DNA of 64,000 nt from Candidula unifasciata (lineage: Eukaryota > Mollusca > Gastropoda > Stylommatophora > Geomitridae), in the NCBI GenBank assembly GCA_905116865.2, contig CAJHNH020000212.1, forward strand, positions 130,001 to 194,000, written 5' to 3'. Positions 10,501 to 20,902 of the stretch are shown here, one piece after another. The translations under genes were made by a program, and so were the position numbers. The first letter of the stretch is position 1. Each line of letters begins with the position of its first letter. Under the pieces are notes generated by a model. It had not been told where the DNA came from, made no database searches, and saw only the letters and a list, made by a program, of their open reading frames with translations.

Positions 10501-13110
10501 GCCAGTGTCAGAAAGAGTGGCAAACAACAACCTAGGCACCACAAGAGTTGTACGGTGACCAGAGATTCCATGCACTGGTACAATGAATCAACAGGCAGCT
10601 CGCAATTTCTAGAGAGAAATGAGTTAACTCAGATTCAACAATCAGTTTTACACAAAAACGTCAATGCTCTACAAGAGTTTGTAAATGACAGCCCGGAAAT
10701 TTATCAAGCTATACCAGCTCAGTGTTGCAGAGCAGACGGTAAAATTGCCATAGATGGTCTGTGTCTCAAATATCAAAAATGTCATGCCCATTCAAGCTTT
10801 AGGGAGATGCAGGTGCCAATAAGTCCCTCCTGGGGACCATCAGTTTCAACATTCATGACTGAAGCTGCTTACACTTGTGAAACTCCTCACTGGGAAGGCA
10901 TTCCCCTGGGGAGTCCTCAACCCAACACGGTGAATCTGGAGATGGATGTGGAGTCTATCAGTGTCCAAGAACTCATTGGTATACTAGATACACCAGACAA
11001 CTCTCCTGGCGACCCTAACCCATGTCTACGTCCATTTTCATCCCCTATAAATTGCAATAAAGAGTTGTTGGATACACCACCCCCAGGCAGTGTCTTCCCT
11101 TCACCTGCAGAGAAATCCTACAGCTGGCTGAATGTCACCGAGACAGCACACACAGAACCCTGCATCACAGAGGTCATGGCCATCGTGTCAGAGGAAACCC
11201 ACATGAAGCGATACCCAAGTTTTCCAGACTTGACAAATTTCAACAATGACATGGCTTCCGTCATGTCTGCCACGCCATCAGAGGTAGTTGACCACGGCTT
11301 CGTGAAGGTTGAGGTTCACGATGATGCAGAGGCTCAACGAGATGCTTTAGGAATATTAAAATTACCAGTTCAGTCCCCTGCTTGTATGTTCGAGCCATCA
11401 ATAATGTATGAAACAGACAACGACTCCAATAGTCTTGCAGACAACAACGATGGTCTAAATGACTGCCGGGCAAAAGCCGCGGAAGAGAGCACATTGGAGA
11501 ACTGTCCTGGGCAAAAAGCTATGGATGAGTTCACCACGAACTCACAAGCAGAAACAGATTATGTGGTGCCAACCATATTGATTGAAAGCATAACAGACGC
11601 AAATAGTGCCCTGTTGGAAGCTGGTCAAGGCTGCCCGCCATTGGCTGTTTTAGGAGGTGACAGTGGGATGTTCAACTTCCCCAGGATATACACAGATCTG
11701 ACGCCGTTGTCGAGTTCCATAGACAAGGAACCGAGTGTAGCAGACAACGTCCTCAAGGGCATATACCTGCTGTCACCTCCCTGTGACAGTGTTAGCGAGT
11801 ATAGCTGGGCCAATGAAGCGTTCGGCAGCCAGACAGATCCGTCAGTTAACGGGCCCAAATTGAATATAATCTTTACACCCAATCTTCTGCCTGGTGACTT
11901 GCCGTCTCCTCCAGATCACAGTTTAAGTGACAACAGTTGGGATAATGATGACTCCGATACTCACATAGATGGTTCGGAGAAAGACTCAGCGCCTGATAAC
12001 TTAGCCTTTCAGTCAACTTCAGACCACATCGACATGATGTTCGCATCCTCTGCCCGCGATAAACGACTACAACTCCTGAGAGCGGCTGTCACTCAAGACT
12101 TTGGACCAGCCAGCTTCGGAGCCTCCTCGGACAGCTTTTCTTCTGAAGAGAGACAACTCCTTGATGAACGACATACCAAACCGCTTGTTTGTTCCCAAAA
12201 AGAAGACAGCCAGAGTTCAGAGATGTCCATGTCATCTCTAAGCTGCACGGACAACTTGAAGGAGGCACAGGAGGGCGATTACTTCCACTTGTATGTTGTG
12301 GATGTTTTCAGAGATTTTCCAACTGATCTAGATCAGGCATCAGTAGATGAGATCAGTGACGCCGGTGTCAAGGACAATCCGAGCTCACCACAGGGAACTG
12401 TGGCCGTAGAGCCAAACGTCACTAGTGAATCTCACGAAGATTGCCAGTTGGACATCCCGAATCCTGCTGCAGCTGTGGCGGATTCATGGGATTCTGAGGA
12501 AGTTGTAAACCTGGTTGGCCACCGTGTCATGGCTGAGACAGGTAACTATGTTGTGGAGGATTGCGGAAAGGATGTGTCTGCCAGTACGCCCTTGTTGGCC
12601 GTCTCGGGAGCAGTCAGAAAACACGCTGAAGATGGTTCAGAAACATCAAGTTCAGACACTGACTGTAGCCAGTCTCAGGACCGTCGTCCACGCAATGATG
12701 ACAATGTAGTCTCCACAACGCAGCCTAAGATCATTGACAAAGTCCTCAAATCCCACAGTCAGCTTCCTAGTTCGTGTACAGAACCTCCAGGAGCGGCCAG
12801 TGACGGCGAGGACACGATGTGTTCGGGAGCAGGTGGTGAGAGATCATTGAGCAAACCAGCCAAACGGATTCGCTGGCTGGACACTGCCACGTGTACTGAT
12901 GTTGTCCCAACTGATATCGGTCACTTTAACACTGTCTCTGATTCGTCCTGGACTGGACAGTGCTCCAGCGTGGACAGAGACAAAACGGCTCCACGGGACG
13001 CCAAGTCTGCACAGAACGCCAAGGCTCCACAGAAAGACGCAGCTATAGATATGTTAGATACTAACAACATTTGCAGCTCTGATATTGCCCAGGAACATGT
13101 ACCCACTTAG
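7579..13110 (+). CDS. Unrecognised large disordered protein (1843 aa)
   Basis: A single open frame of 5.5 kb, far longer than chance and of normal mixed composition, so it is a real gene or a very large exon. I recognise no catalytic or binding domain. The protein is rich in Ser, Asp, Thr and Pro and probably largely disordered, with no signal peptide or clear membrane segment. Visible features: three tandem 18-residue repeats with core SQVAGSAPEVGR (residues about 143-196); a poly-Asp stretch (473-482) followed by eight Cys within about 35 residues (C-x-CC-x6-C-x6-C-x3-C-x7-C-x5-C, about 485-520); a short helix-like basic segment with core PSVRELVRSLQEKF (about 558-571); a basic, hydrophobic stretch at about 844-889; and three spaced SPP/SPA...SW-x-N motifs near residues 1180, 1408 and 1451. 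Starts at 7579 or 7594 are both possible. It could be an intronless gene or the main exon of a longer one. A cytoplasmic or nuclear scaffold role would be a guess. Confidence 0.8.
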   Translation: MFLRIMPALLPSSCNENGPDPGPDDPDISGAQNVTLAFPGCPSSSAEIYICFKHVHDPSCQRSNSHFAKLETNLPGVISVTPNDFSASELVEKNRDIPGNDCLDNASVVDSRGEVNDVRVLGKGHLKCRNLVHTVPMFARCSSQVAGSAPEVGRERRLAASQVAGSAPEVGRKRILAVSQVAGSAPEVGRERRLAASPKRLHAHFSPTRSSSLNWMCDRKKVLEGGRDDNTPRFVSMKAKCRGRAHKCKLDCQSCEEYGSSTASVTTSSPVLYPEICYRSPPRETLCGHQGDTRVARVSQNTGVDDKHQELTHEDECQEKFGSTDLNVPTTLDQEQTTDSHETVSMTSAASNTHRSPPHSRAKCKDHRLIDSMFLDVLKLLVSADSCDEDLPLKPGVEEEKRQLSETKKNLADLNQTANHDQPETVPGCASRTDCSTSRCCSTIHNLSQDDGRCSSSKGNNSELNMSQSWKYDDNDDDDDDRYECLCCKAKKLYCHQDNNNCHYVCEEDNNEECSEHWDCLDSAPSSGGSSRESLRSNEDANVNLQRGSSSEARTSKRPSVRELVRSLQEKFSACTNPRPSVKQPLDILPEWQFTCCNAPTTTSISRAASSSHQDDLLGFHSHQTRSTMSLRDADCSRDISAQPGNNVNVTKSPEHETSDHNNKMSIWKPPDLPSLRRKFSGTTTVRNHKGESKILKDNHERGLAGVSLTREIFEEDSSELETDLLGDENKTYCKVKQFLQHTDQSVVVSRTGVTVPRGPVFDNGPVSFQDTTGGSYLHGRLFLSTPDDKSTDSNTPEVSQRLKNSQDHTSYEQITEDRQACFQQANLAMSSGTGDKILREHRWGSLLGAISCFGKMKATLSKVRFKSVGPLMTKLSSMFDKVKDVQVHANTSLSLSGILEENSPEQTHPTTATKQASDVSCPCPVEALAHHRRLPRIDSQTTGEPGVPSPVHTASSVSGDDHPPIFCLEISRTASVRKSGKQQPRHHKSCTVTRDSMHWYNESTGSSQFLERNELTQIQQSVLHKNVNALQEFVNDSPEIYQAIPAQCCRADGKIAIDGLCLKYQKCHAHSSFREMQVPISPSWGPSVSTFMTEAAYTCETPHWEGIPLGSPQPNTVNLEMDVESISVQELIGILDTPDNSPGDPNPCLRPFSSPINCNKELLDTPPPGSVFPSPAEKSYSWLNVTETAHTEPCITEVMAIVSEETHMKRYPSFPDLTNFNNDMASVMSATPSEVVDHGFVKVEVHDDAEAQRDALGILKLPVQSPACMFEPSIMYETDNDSNSLADNNDGLNDCRAKAAEESTLENCPGQKAMDEFTTNSQAETDYVVPTILIESITDANSALLEAGQGCPPLAVLGGDSGMFNFPRIYTDLTPLSSSIDKEPSVADNVLKGIYLLSPPCDSVSEYSWANEAFGSQTDPSVNGPKLNIIFTPNLLPGDLPSPPDHSLSDNSWDNDDSDTHIDGSEKDSAPDNLAFQSTSDHIDMMFASSARDKRLQLLRAAVTQDFGPASFGASSDSFSSEERQLLDERHTKPLVCSQKEDSQSSEMSMSSLSCTDNLKEAQEGDYFHLYVVDVFRDFPTDLDQASVDEISDAGVKDNPSSPQGTVAVEPNVTSESHEDCQLDIPNPAAAVADSWDSEEVVNLVGHRVMAETGNYVVEDCGKDVSASTPLLAVSGAVRKHAEDGSETSSSDTDCSQSQDRRPRNDDNVVSTTQPKIIDKVLKSHSQLPSSCTEPPGAASDGEDTMCSGAGGERSLSKPAKRIRWLDTATCTDVVPTDIGHFNTVSDSSWTGQCSSVDRDKTAPRDAKSAQNAKAPQKDAAIDMLDTNNICSSDIAQEHVPT
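8005..8166 (+). repeat. Three 54-bp in-frame coding repeats
   Basis: Three direct copies of a 54-bp unit starting tcacaggtagcaggttcagc lie inside the 1843-codon frame and add three near-identical 18-residue blocks. Copies 1 and 3 are nearly identical, and copy 2 differs at a few positions (KRILAV in place of RERRLAA-type residues). Length polymorphism between individuals is likely. Confidence 0.93.
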
Positions 13111-13300
13111 AGCCAGCATGGATGAGCCTGCACTCTGATTTAACAAGTCAGAAAAGAATATCAGAGAACATATTTTCATTTCGTTACATACAAAACTTCA
13201 ACATTCACGGCTGACGAAGCGGCAAAAGCTATGGATGTGTGAAAACTGTAAACAAAGAGGAATTATGCTTTGATCCAGCAACTTACGAAACAATAATGAA

Positions 13301-13311
13301 ATTAAATTAAA
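13301..13311 (+). terminator. Candidate polyadenylation signal (two overlapping ATTAAA)
   Basis: attaaattaaa contains two overlapping ATTAAA hexamers about 190 nt after the stop of the 1843-codon frame. A canonical AATAAA lies further downstream at 13692, after the GA tract. Either could end the transcript. Confidence 0.4.
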
Positions 13312-13570
13312 CTTTGATTCTTGCATTACAATGAAGACAATCTGTTTGAGCTCAGTGTAAATGTGTATGTGTGTGATTGCTCTATTGTGAAGACAGTTTA
13401 TTACTTAGCAGACCTGGCGGAGATCTCTATGTCCCACTTGAGCATCGTAACCTGTGATCACGCAGTCTGCGCCACTTAGTTTTTCTTGTATCTGCCTGAG
13501 AATGCCCACGTGATCACACGCAAATTGGACTAAGAAACAAAGAAAACATTGTGATTTTCTGTGTATTTGG

Positions 13571-13584
13571 GGGGAGGGGGGGGG

Positions 13585-13676
<92 letters not shown>
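13571..13676. repeat. (GA)n microsatellite with G-run leader
   Basis: G-rich start followed by about 43 perfect GA dinucleotides. The minus-strand SLSLSL frame is a translation of this microsatellite. Confidence 0.95.
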
Positions 13677-13678
<2 letters not shown>

Positions 13679-14775
13679 CTCACCCCTCAAAAATAAAAGT
13701 AGGTTAGTTTCACATTAGTCCCCAATTAGAGTAGGTCACTTTTCATTCACAAGTTTGTTGGGCTGGTCGACTTTCATGAAGGTTATGGGTGTGTCCCGCT
13801 CTGCTGTATGGTTTCTGTGATGTCTTGCATTTACGTTTTTATCCCAAGAAAGAGAATGTCTGTGACATAGTTTGCAGCACTCTCTAGGCGGGTTTGTGTT
13901 AGACGTAACCTTGTGCGAAGTCGCGGGGCTCAGGAACCACTAATCAGAAGTGAGCTGGTGTGGGTTTTTTTTTTTACGTATCCAGAAACCATGAGTTGTA
14001 AACCCTTTGGCTCGGTACTATGGATATCGCAACCCTTCTGCCTTGATTCCATTATAGGTACCGTTAATCTGGGAGAAATGTGGCTTTTCTGCTTACACCC
14101 GGGAGTGAACCCGGACCACAAGGAGTTCGTCACCCGGCCGCCGCGAAAGTCCGGTTTAACCAACTTCGCTAGAGAGCACGTTAGTTTTGCCGAAAGTACC
14201 CAGCCTATTACTATTTCGACAGGACCCGTTTACCGTTATCTGCCGCACACTAAGACCTGCTACTATCTGTCCAACACGAACTGTTCATGTTATTTGCTCC
14301 ACGTGCACTTTATATTTTAACCCGCTCACACCAAAGTCTATTGTTATCAGAGTTGAGTTTATACAACGAATCAAGATCATGGCACAAAGATAGTAACTCA
14401 GAAGTGCTCCGTTCTACTTTTGACTCAAGTTTGGGTTCAAAGCATCTCAGTTCAGTGCACGAACTCCGTAGCAGAGTATCCTAAAAACACTTTTGGTAGA
14501 TTTTTAACTCCATATTTTGCCCGAGCAGCGCCGTTAGACTACTCTTGGCTATCTTCCGAATAAATAAATAAATAAATATCCTTCCGAGCCACAGTCGCGT
14601 GTCAATTGCGCACTTCCGGCGACCTAATTTGCGGTTTTCTGGCGGTTTTCAGGCGACTACCGCCACCGCCGCTAGTCTCCCACGCCGCTAACACGGTGTG
14701 GATTGGGGCTAAACTAGATGGCTAGGACCCACGAGCAGCAACTTCCGCATCTCTTTTCTATTTCCAACTGCCAAG
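13677..14775. other. Intergenic, nothing recognised
   Basis: About 1.1 kb with no supportable gene. The frames at 13913-14320 and its opposite strand show no recognisable protein features. A short (AATA)n run lies near 14560. Confidence 0.5.
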
Positions 14776-14779
14776 GGAT

Positions 14780-14945
14780 TTGTTTTCGTGTGCAACAATA
14801 CAGACAAGCATCTGATTTTGCTACTCAGAGACCAGGGGAAATTATTAGAAATCCCAGCCCTCACCGGAGCCTGAACCCGGGACCTCCAGCATTCGAGGCG
14901 GATGCCCTGCCTGGAGACCAGTTACCTCTCCATGAGGAAATGGAG
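14780..14945 (-). repeat. tRNA-derived SINE remnant
   Basis: On the minus strand the sequence has gaggtaactggtctcc, like a tRNA A box, and ggtcccgggttcaggctcc, like a B box/T-arm, about 50 bases apart as in a tRNA head. The acceptor stem does not close and an unrelated body follows, so this is read as a SINE head and not a tRNA gene. Confidence 0.45.
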
Positions 14946-14994
14946 GAACAGGAGAAGCTGGACAAGGCATGCATTGAGAAAACTGCTTAACTCT

Positions 14995-15890
14995 GTAACA
15001 TTCTGTTCCACCTTGTGCAGTCCCTTCCATACACGGATTGAATCCAGCCCTTCATCTTGTGCAGTCACTTCCATACACGAATTGAATCCAGCCCCCCACA
15101 TTGTGCAGTCACTTCCATACACGGATTGAATCCAGCCCTTCATCTTGTGCAGTCACTTCCATACACGAATTGAATCCAGCCCCCCACATTGTGCAGTCAC
15201 TTCCATACACGAATTGAATCCAGCTCCCACATTGTGCAGTCACTTCCATACACGAATTGAATCCAGCTCCCACATTGTGCAGTCACTTCCATACACAGAC
15301 TGAATCTAGCCCTTCATCTTGTGCAGTCCCTTCCATACACGGATTGAATCCAGCCCTTCATCTTGTGCAGTCACTTCCATACACGGATTGAATCCAGCCC
15401 TTCATCTTGTGCAGTCACTTCCATACACGGATTGAATCCAGCCCTTCATCTTGTGCAGTCACTTCCATACACGGATTGAATCCAGCCCTTCATCTTGTGC
15501 AGTCACTTCCATACACGGATTGAATCCAGCCCTTCATCTTGTGCAGTCACTTCCATACACGGATTGAATCCAGCCCTTCATCTTGTGCAGTCACTTCCAT
15601 ACACGGATTGAATCCAGCCCTTCATCTTGTGCAGTCACTTCCATACACGGATTGAATCCAGCCCTTCATCTTGTGCAGTCACTTCCATACACGGATTGAA
15701 TCTAGCGCTTCACCTTTTGCAGTCACTTCCATACACGGATTGAATCTAGTCCATTACCTTTTGCAGTCATTTCCATACACGGGTTAAATCCAGTCCATTA
15801 CCTTGTGCGGTCACTTCCATTCACGGATTGAATCTAGCGCTTCACCTTTTGCAGTCACTTCCATACACGGATTGAATCCAGTCCATTACC
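14995..15890. repeat. 44-bp minisatellite, about 20 copies
   Basis: Unit contains cagtcacttccatacacgga and ttgaatccagcccttcatc. The 5' part mixes two variants (cccttcatct and ccccacat), the middle is homogeneous, and the last copies are diverged (tctagcgcttcacc, gtccattacc). Confidence 0.95.
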
Positions 15891-15899
15891 TTCGGATTC

Positions 15900-15975
15900 T
15901 TTCATCAATGTTCAATGTTCATTTTCTATTGTTCAATGTTCATTTTCTATTGTTCAATGTTCATTTTCTATTGGA
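15900..15975. repeat. 21-bp repeat, three copies
   Basis: ttcattttctattgttcaat is repeated in tandem immediately after the 44-bp array. Confidence 0.88.
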
Positions 15976-16550
15976 CGTCCTCTATCCTGCTATTTCCCAT
16001 TTAAGTATCAATCATACCGCCATTTTCTCTTGTCTGATTAGCTGTTGATACCAATGGTTGCCCGGCCATTTCTTTTTTTTTTTTTTTTCTTTACTTTTTT
16101 AATTCATCCCATTTTAACAGGGGTGATTTACCACACGTTTAAAATTTTATTATCCCCGAAGGGACATGTTGCTTGTAGTGAGATACAAGTTGTAGAAAGA
16201 ATGGTCAAAGATTGTGACATTGAGGAATATCAGCAACAGAACTGATCCACAATACGAAGGAGGAGATCCCGGAAGTGATATGACCAAACTTTAACCACCG
16301 TCCTGCACTAAATATTATGGTACAATACTTCCTGACAGGTGAAACAGCAGATGTCTTTTGTCCTACCTACATACATTCAGTTTACATGGTTATAACCAAA
16401 TGTGTATCGTCTGTTTGATGGACACCTGCCCGTCTGCCCGACCTGTCAACATTGAAGCACCTGGGTTGTTTGTGGGTCACGCCTGTCAGAACACGAGTGT
16501 CAGTGAGCGGTGCCGGGCGGTACACCCGTGCCCGCGTCCTGGTGTCTCGA
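15976..16550. other. Intergenic, nothing recognised
   Basis: Contains a T-rich run (16072-16100) and no supportable gene or RNA. Confidence 0.5.
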
Positions 16551-16554
16551 GCAT

Positions 16555-18000
16555 TCGACATCTTTGGGGTGTCTGTGATCTGTCTGCCTGTCTACGTGAA
16601 CCTTCGAGACTACCTGCCAACCTACTTACCTGCCTGTCTTCATAAACCTTCGTGACTACCTGAAAACCTACTTGCCTACCTGTCTACATGAACCTTCATG
16701 ACTGCCTGCCAACCTACTTACCTGCCTGTCTACATGAACCTTCGTGACTACCTGCCAACCTACTTACCTGCCTGTCTTCATGAACCTTCGTGACTGCCTG
16801 CCAACCTACTTACCTGCCTGTCTACATGAACCTTCGTGACTGCCTGCCAACCTACTTACCTGCCTGTCTACATGAACCTTCGTGACTACCTGCCAACCTA
16901 CTTACCTGCCTGTCTACACGAACCTTCGTGACTACCTGCCAACATACTCACCTGCATGTCTTCATGAACCTTCGTTACTGCCTGCCAACCTACTTGCCTA
17001 CCTGTCTTCATGAACCTTCGTGACTACCTGCCAACCTACTTACCTGCCTGTCTACATGAACCTTCGTGACTACCTGCCAACCTACTTACCTGCCTGTCTA
17101 CATGAACCTTCGTGACTACCTGCCAACCTACTTACCTGCCTGTCTTCATGAACTTTCGTGACTGCCTGCCAACCTACTTACCTGCCTGTCTACATGAACC
17201 TTCGTGACTGCCGGCCAACCTACTTACCTGCCTGTCTACATGAACCTTCGTGACTAGCTGCCAACATACTCACCTGCATGTCTTCATGAACCTTCGTTAC
17301 TGCCTGCCAACCTACTCACCTGCCTGTCTTCATGAACCTTCGTGACTGCCTGCCAACCTACTTGCCTGCCTGTCTACATGAACCTTCGTGACTACCTGCC
17401 AATATACTCACCTGCATGTCTTCATGAACCTTCGTTACTGCCTGCCAACCTACTTGCCTACCTGTCTTCATGAACCTTCGTGACTACCTGCCAACCTACT
17501 TACCTGCCTGTCTACATGAACCTTCGTGACTACCTGCCAACCTACTTACCTGCCTGTCTACATGAACCTTCGTGACTACCTGCCAACCTACTTACCTGCC
17601 TGTCTTCATGAACCTTCGTGACTGCCTGCCAACCTACTTACCTGCCTGTCTACATGAACCTTCGTGACTGCCGGCCAACCTACTTACCTGCCTGTCTACA
17701 TGAACCTTCGTGACTAGCTGCCAACCTACTCACCTGCCTGTCTTCATGAACCTTCGTGACTGCCTGCGAACCTACTTACCTGCCTGTCTACATGAACCTT
17801 CGTGACTGCCTGCCAACCTACTTACGTGCCTGTCTACATGAACCTTCGTGACTACCTGCCAACCTACTTACGTGCCTGTCTACATGAACCTTCGTGACTA
17901 CCTGCCAACCTACTTACCTGCCTGTCTACATGAACCTTCGTGACTACCTGCCAACCTACTTACCTGCCTGTCTACATGAACCTTCCTAATTACCTGCCTG
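16555..18000. repeat. 46-bp minisatellite with 460-bp higher-order block
   Basis: About 31 copies of a 46-bp unit with core tacatgaaccttcgtgacta and cctgccaacctacttacctg. Variant units recur at a spacing of 460 bases: ttcgttactg at 16971 and 17431, ccggccaacc near 17211 and 17671, and gactagctgcc near 17252 and 17712. This shows a tandem duplication of a ten-unit block. Confidence 0.95.
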
Positions 18001-18087
18001 TCTGTCTTTCTATGCATATGACTACACAAACCTACGTGATTGTCTAACACCTATTCTGTCAGCGTGCCTGCCTGCCTGTCTTTCTGT

Positions 18088-18213
<126 letters not shown>

Positions 18214-18500
18214 ATGTCTGCCTTCTGTCCTGTATGTCTGTCTGTCCACCATTTTTGATCTGTCTGAATATCTATCTGCCAAGTGTGCATCAATATCTGT
18301 TTCTGTCCGCCTGTCCATGCGTGCGTCAGTGTGTCTCTTTCTGTCAGTCCATAAATATCTTTGTTTATCCGTCCATCTGGCTATCCGTCTGTACTTTCGT
18401 CCATGCACCTGTCTGCCAGTCCGTCTGTCTCTCAGTCCATCCATCCATTCATTTGAATGTCCATCTATCAATCCATCTATCTGCCACTCTATCCCTCCCG

Positions 18501-18790
18501 GCAAGTGGCTCCCGAATCATAACTAGTTGTATTAATAATCTTGACATGCGGGGGCTGGGATCTCTGGCCCCCGACGATCCCTATTCTCCAATTTGTGTAC
18601 CCATGAGTAAACTCACCCTGCACTATAAGGGCAGATATCATTGAAGACAGAATTGAACCAACCTCTCCCTTTCGACAAGTGCAATGACCGAAAGGAAAGT
18701 GAAAGTTCAATCACTGGGCCAGACGGTCAACGAGTGACGTGGTGACGAATTGATGTCTGGTCTGACTGACTCGTCTACACCGGGAATCTG
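18501..18790. other. Short unique stretch, nothing recognised
   Basis: No gene seen between the tetranucleotide region and the next array. Confidence 0.5.
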
Positions 18791-18794
18791 AGTT

Positions 18795-19330
18795 GCTAAC
18801 ATTGGGTGACTTTTAGACGATGCGTCAGCGAAGTGATGACATTAGATGACTTGAGGGTGACGTGTTAGTGAAGTGATAACATTAGATGACTTGGGGGTGA
18901 CGTGTTAGTGAAGTTATAACATTAGATGACTTGGGGGTGACTTGTTAGTGAAGTGATAACATTAGATGACTTGGGGGTGACGTGTTAGTGAAGTGCCAAT
19001 ATTAGATGACTTGGGGGTGACGTGTCAGTGAACTGCCAATATTAGATGACTTGGGGGCAACGTGTCAGTGAAGTGCCAATATTAGATGACTTGGGGGCGA
19101 CGTGTCAGGGCAGTGCCAATATTAGATGACTTGGGGGCGACGTGTCAGGGCAGTGCCAATATTAGAGGACTTGGGGGCGACGTGACAATGAAGTGCCAAA
19201 ATTAGTTGACTTGGGGGCGACGTGTCAGGGCAGTGCCAATATTAGATGACTTGGGGGCGACGTGTCGGTGAAGTACCAACATTAGGTGACTTGGGGGCGA
19301 CGTGTCGGTGAAGTACCAACATTATTTGAC
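18795..19330. repeat. 40-bp minisatellite, about 13 copies
   Basis: Unit contains attagatgacttgggggtga followed by cgtgttagtgaagtg. Variants run in order from ggggtga/gataac on the left to gggcga/gccaat on the right, so neighbouring copies are the most alike. Confidence 0.93.
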
Positions 19331-19334
19331 ACAG

Positions 19335-19520
19335 AGACGCCGAGTCTTTGGCCGGCAACGAAAAGGCCTATAGATAGCCACTAGCGGTGATTTATTATGA
19401 AAAGATATCCAACCAAACCAACAGTAGAACTTGTTACCTTCACATCATCACAATCACAAACGACTTGTAAACGTTACGGCTAGAAAGTCTTCATCAGCAC
19501 ACAACAAAAATGAACAGTAT
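19335..19520 (-). repeat. CGTAACGTT retroelement fragment (hammerhead-like core)
   Basis: On the minus strand: tgctgatgaagactttctag then ccgtaacgtttac. CTGATGA is intact, but the expected CGAAAC reads CGTAAC. It is related to 4400-4510. Such sequences occur in the terminal repeats of Penelope-like retroelements. I infer a dead fragment. Confidence 0.35.
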
Positions 19521-19999
19521 TATATTTACAGACAAGAAGACACACAATCACTTGTCTGATGTCTCTCCAGGACAAATCCACACGTCAAGTCTTTTGAGGT
19601 GATTCAGGTCGAGCGTGAAGTCGCTACAGGCTAGTGGCTGGCCAGCTCGCTTGTCTTCCGGAATGGTCCCGACATCGAATTGGCAACCTGCTGAATGTTT
19701 ACAGTTGATCTGCGCTCCCATTTTATGTCGTCTCATCATAGAAATATGTATCAGGAATTGTCCTGGGAAAAAAGGTGACCCATGTTAATGATGACCCCAT
19801 TACTTATCAAACCCCGATTGGTCTAAAACAGATGACGTAAGAAACATTCACCCAAACTAACTATAAGGTAGAAATGGGACTCTTACTTTCATCATCATCG
19901 TCAACATCACCACCACCACCAGCACCACCTCCACCAACACCATTTCACCACCACCACCACGATCACCAATGTTGTGAAACAGGTTGCGATATCACATCG
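19521..19999. other. Intergenic with CAC/CAT triplet tract
   Basis: No gene is supported. A CAC/CAT/CCA triplet-rich tract lies at about 19885-19965, on the 3' side of the minus-strand LINE fragment that follows. Confidence 0.6.
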
Positions 20000-20235
20000 C
20001 CGTATACACCATTTCACCATAGAACAGTTCCCAGACAACCCCTATTGAATGATAAATTAAGAATCGACATCACAGCACTCGAGACAACTCCATAAGCGCC
20101 TTGTCCCCATCTCCAGCAGCAAGCAAAGAGTTCCCAATTCCGATGGCACCAGTAACTGTGTGATTTTATCCACTCAACCCTTTGATGAAAGAAACCCATA
20201 AGGTTCGCACCTGAAACACAAGTATGATTCAAGTA
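20000..20235 (-). pseudogene. LINE 3' end (same family as 2525-3130), minus
   Basis: On the minus strand the sequence reads ggtgccatcggaattgggaa then ctctttgcttgc and gtctcgagtgctgtgatgtc, matching the end of the plus-strand LINE copy at 3010-3095. Only the 3' end remains. It has no intact domain. Confidence 0.65.
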
Positions 20236-20900
20236 TGCTCTGCTAGCGCACTACTCCGGCACAAAGTTGGAAGAGTCCTCCCAAGTCTCCACAACTGGAC
20301 AGAACACAGTCAAGATTTTGCACTCTATGCCCTGATGGCTGCTACGGACTCCTTTTGTTCGATTGCAAAAAATCCATCTTTCACTTATGGCCGTGACCAT
20401 CCTCTGGGAACTCTCTATTTCAGAGACCCCGCCATCTTAGTACTTAAGATAGTCGTACCTACTTAATAAATAAAATCCAGACCCTCATCTGATACCTTGT
20501 CAGACCTGGAAGTCTCCTCTGAAACGTTCGCATCACCACTCCACACTGGTTTCAACATACAGTTGCCGCAAGTCAACCAGCGTGACACATAGATGCAGCA
20601 ATGCTGACCCCAACACACACGAGCCAACATTTCCTCCGGCCTCCGAGGAATCTCTACACTAGAAGATTCAGAACTCCATTTCTAATATACAAAATTCAGC
20701 TTGACCATGCAGACGATCTGACAGAATAGAACATATGATTAAAATGACACACAAAACGTACACAACACGTACAAGCGATCAAACTCTTTCACTTACAGAC
20801 GACTACTGAATCACTCCCGTGGGATTTGTCTACCAGTGCTCACTCTCACGTGGGTCTGGCCATACCCGTGAAATCCGCAAATGTCGCAGAACATCACTTT
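20236..20900. other. Intergenic, nothing recognised
   Basis: The frame at 20224-20466 has no recognisable motif and probably belongs to repeat-derived sequence. No RNA gene seen. Confidence 0.5.
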
Positions 20901-20902
20901 AC

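Noticed and set aside
14865..14940. Functional tRNA gene
   Set aside because: A- and B-box-like parts are present, but the acceptor and anticodon stems do not form, so it is better read as a SINE head.
14995..15890. CRISPR array
   Set aside because: Regular repeats without unique spacers. The whole unit is conserved, so it is a minisatellite. The same holds for all other arrays.
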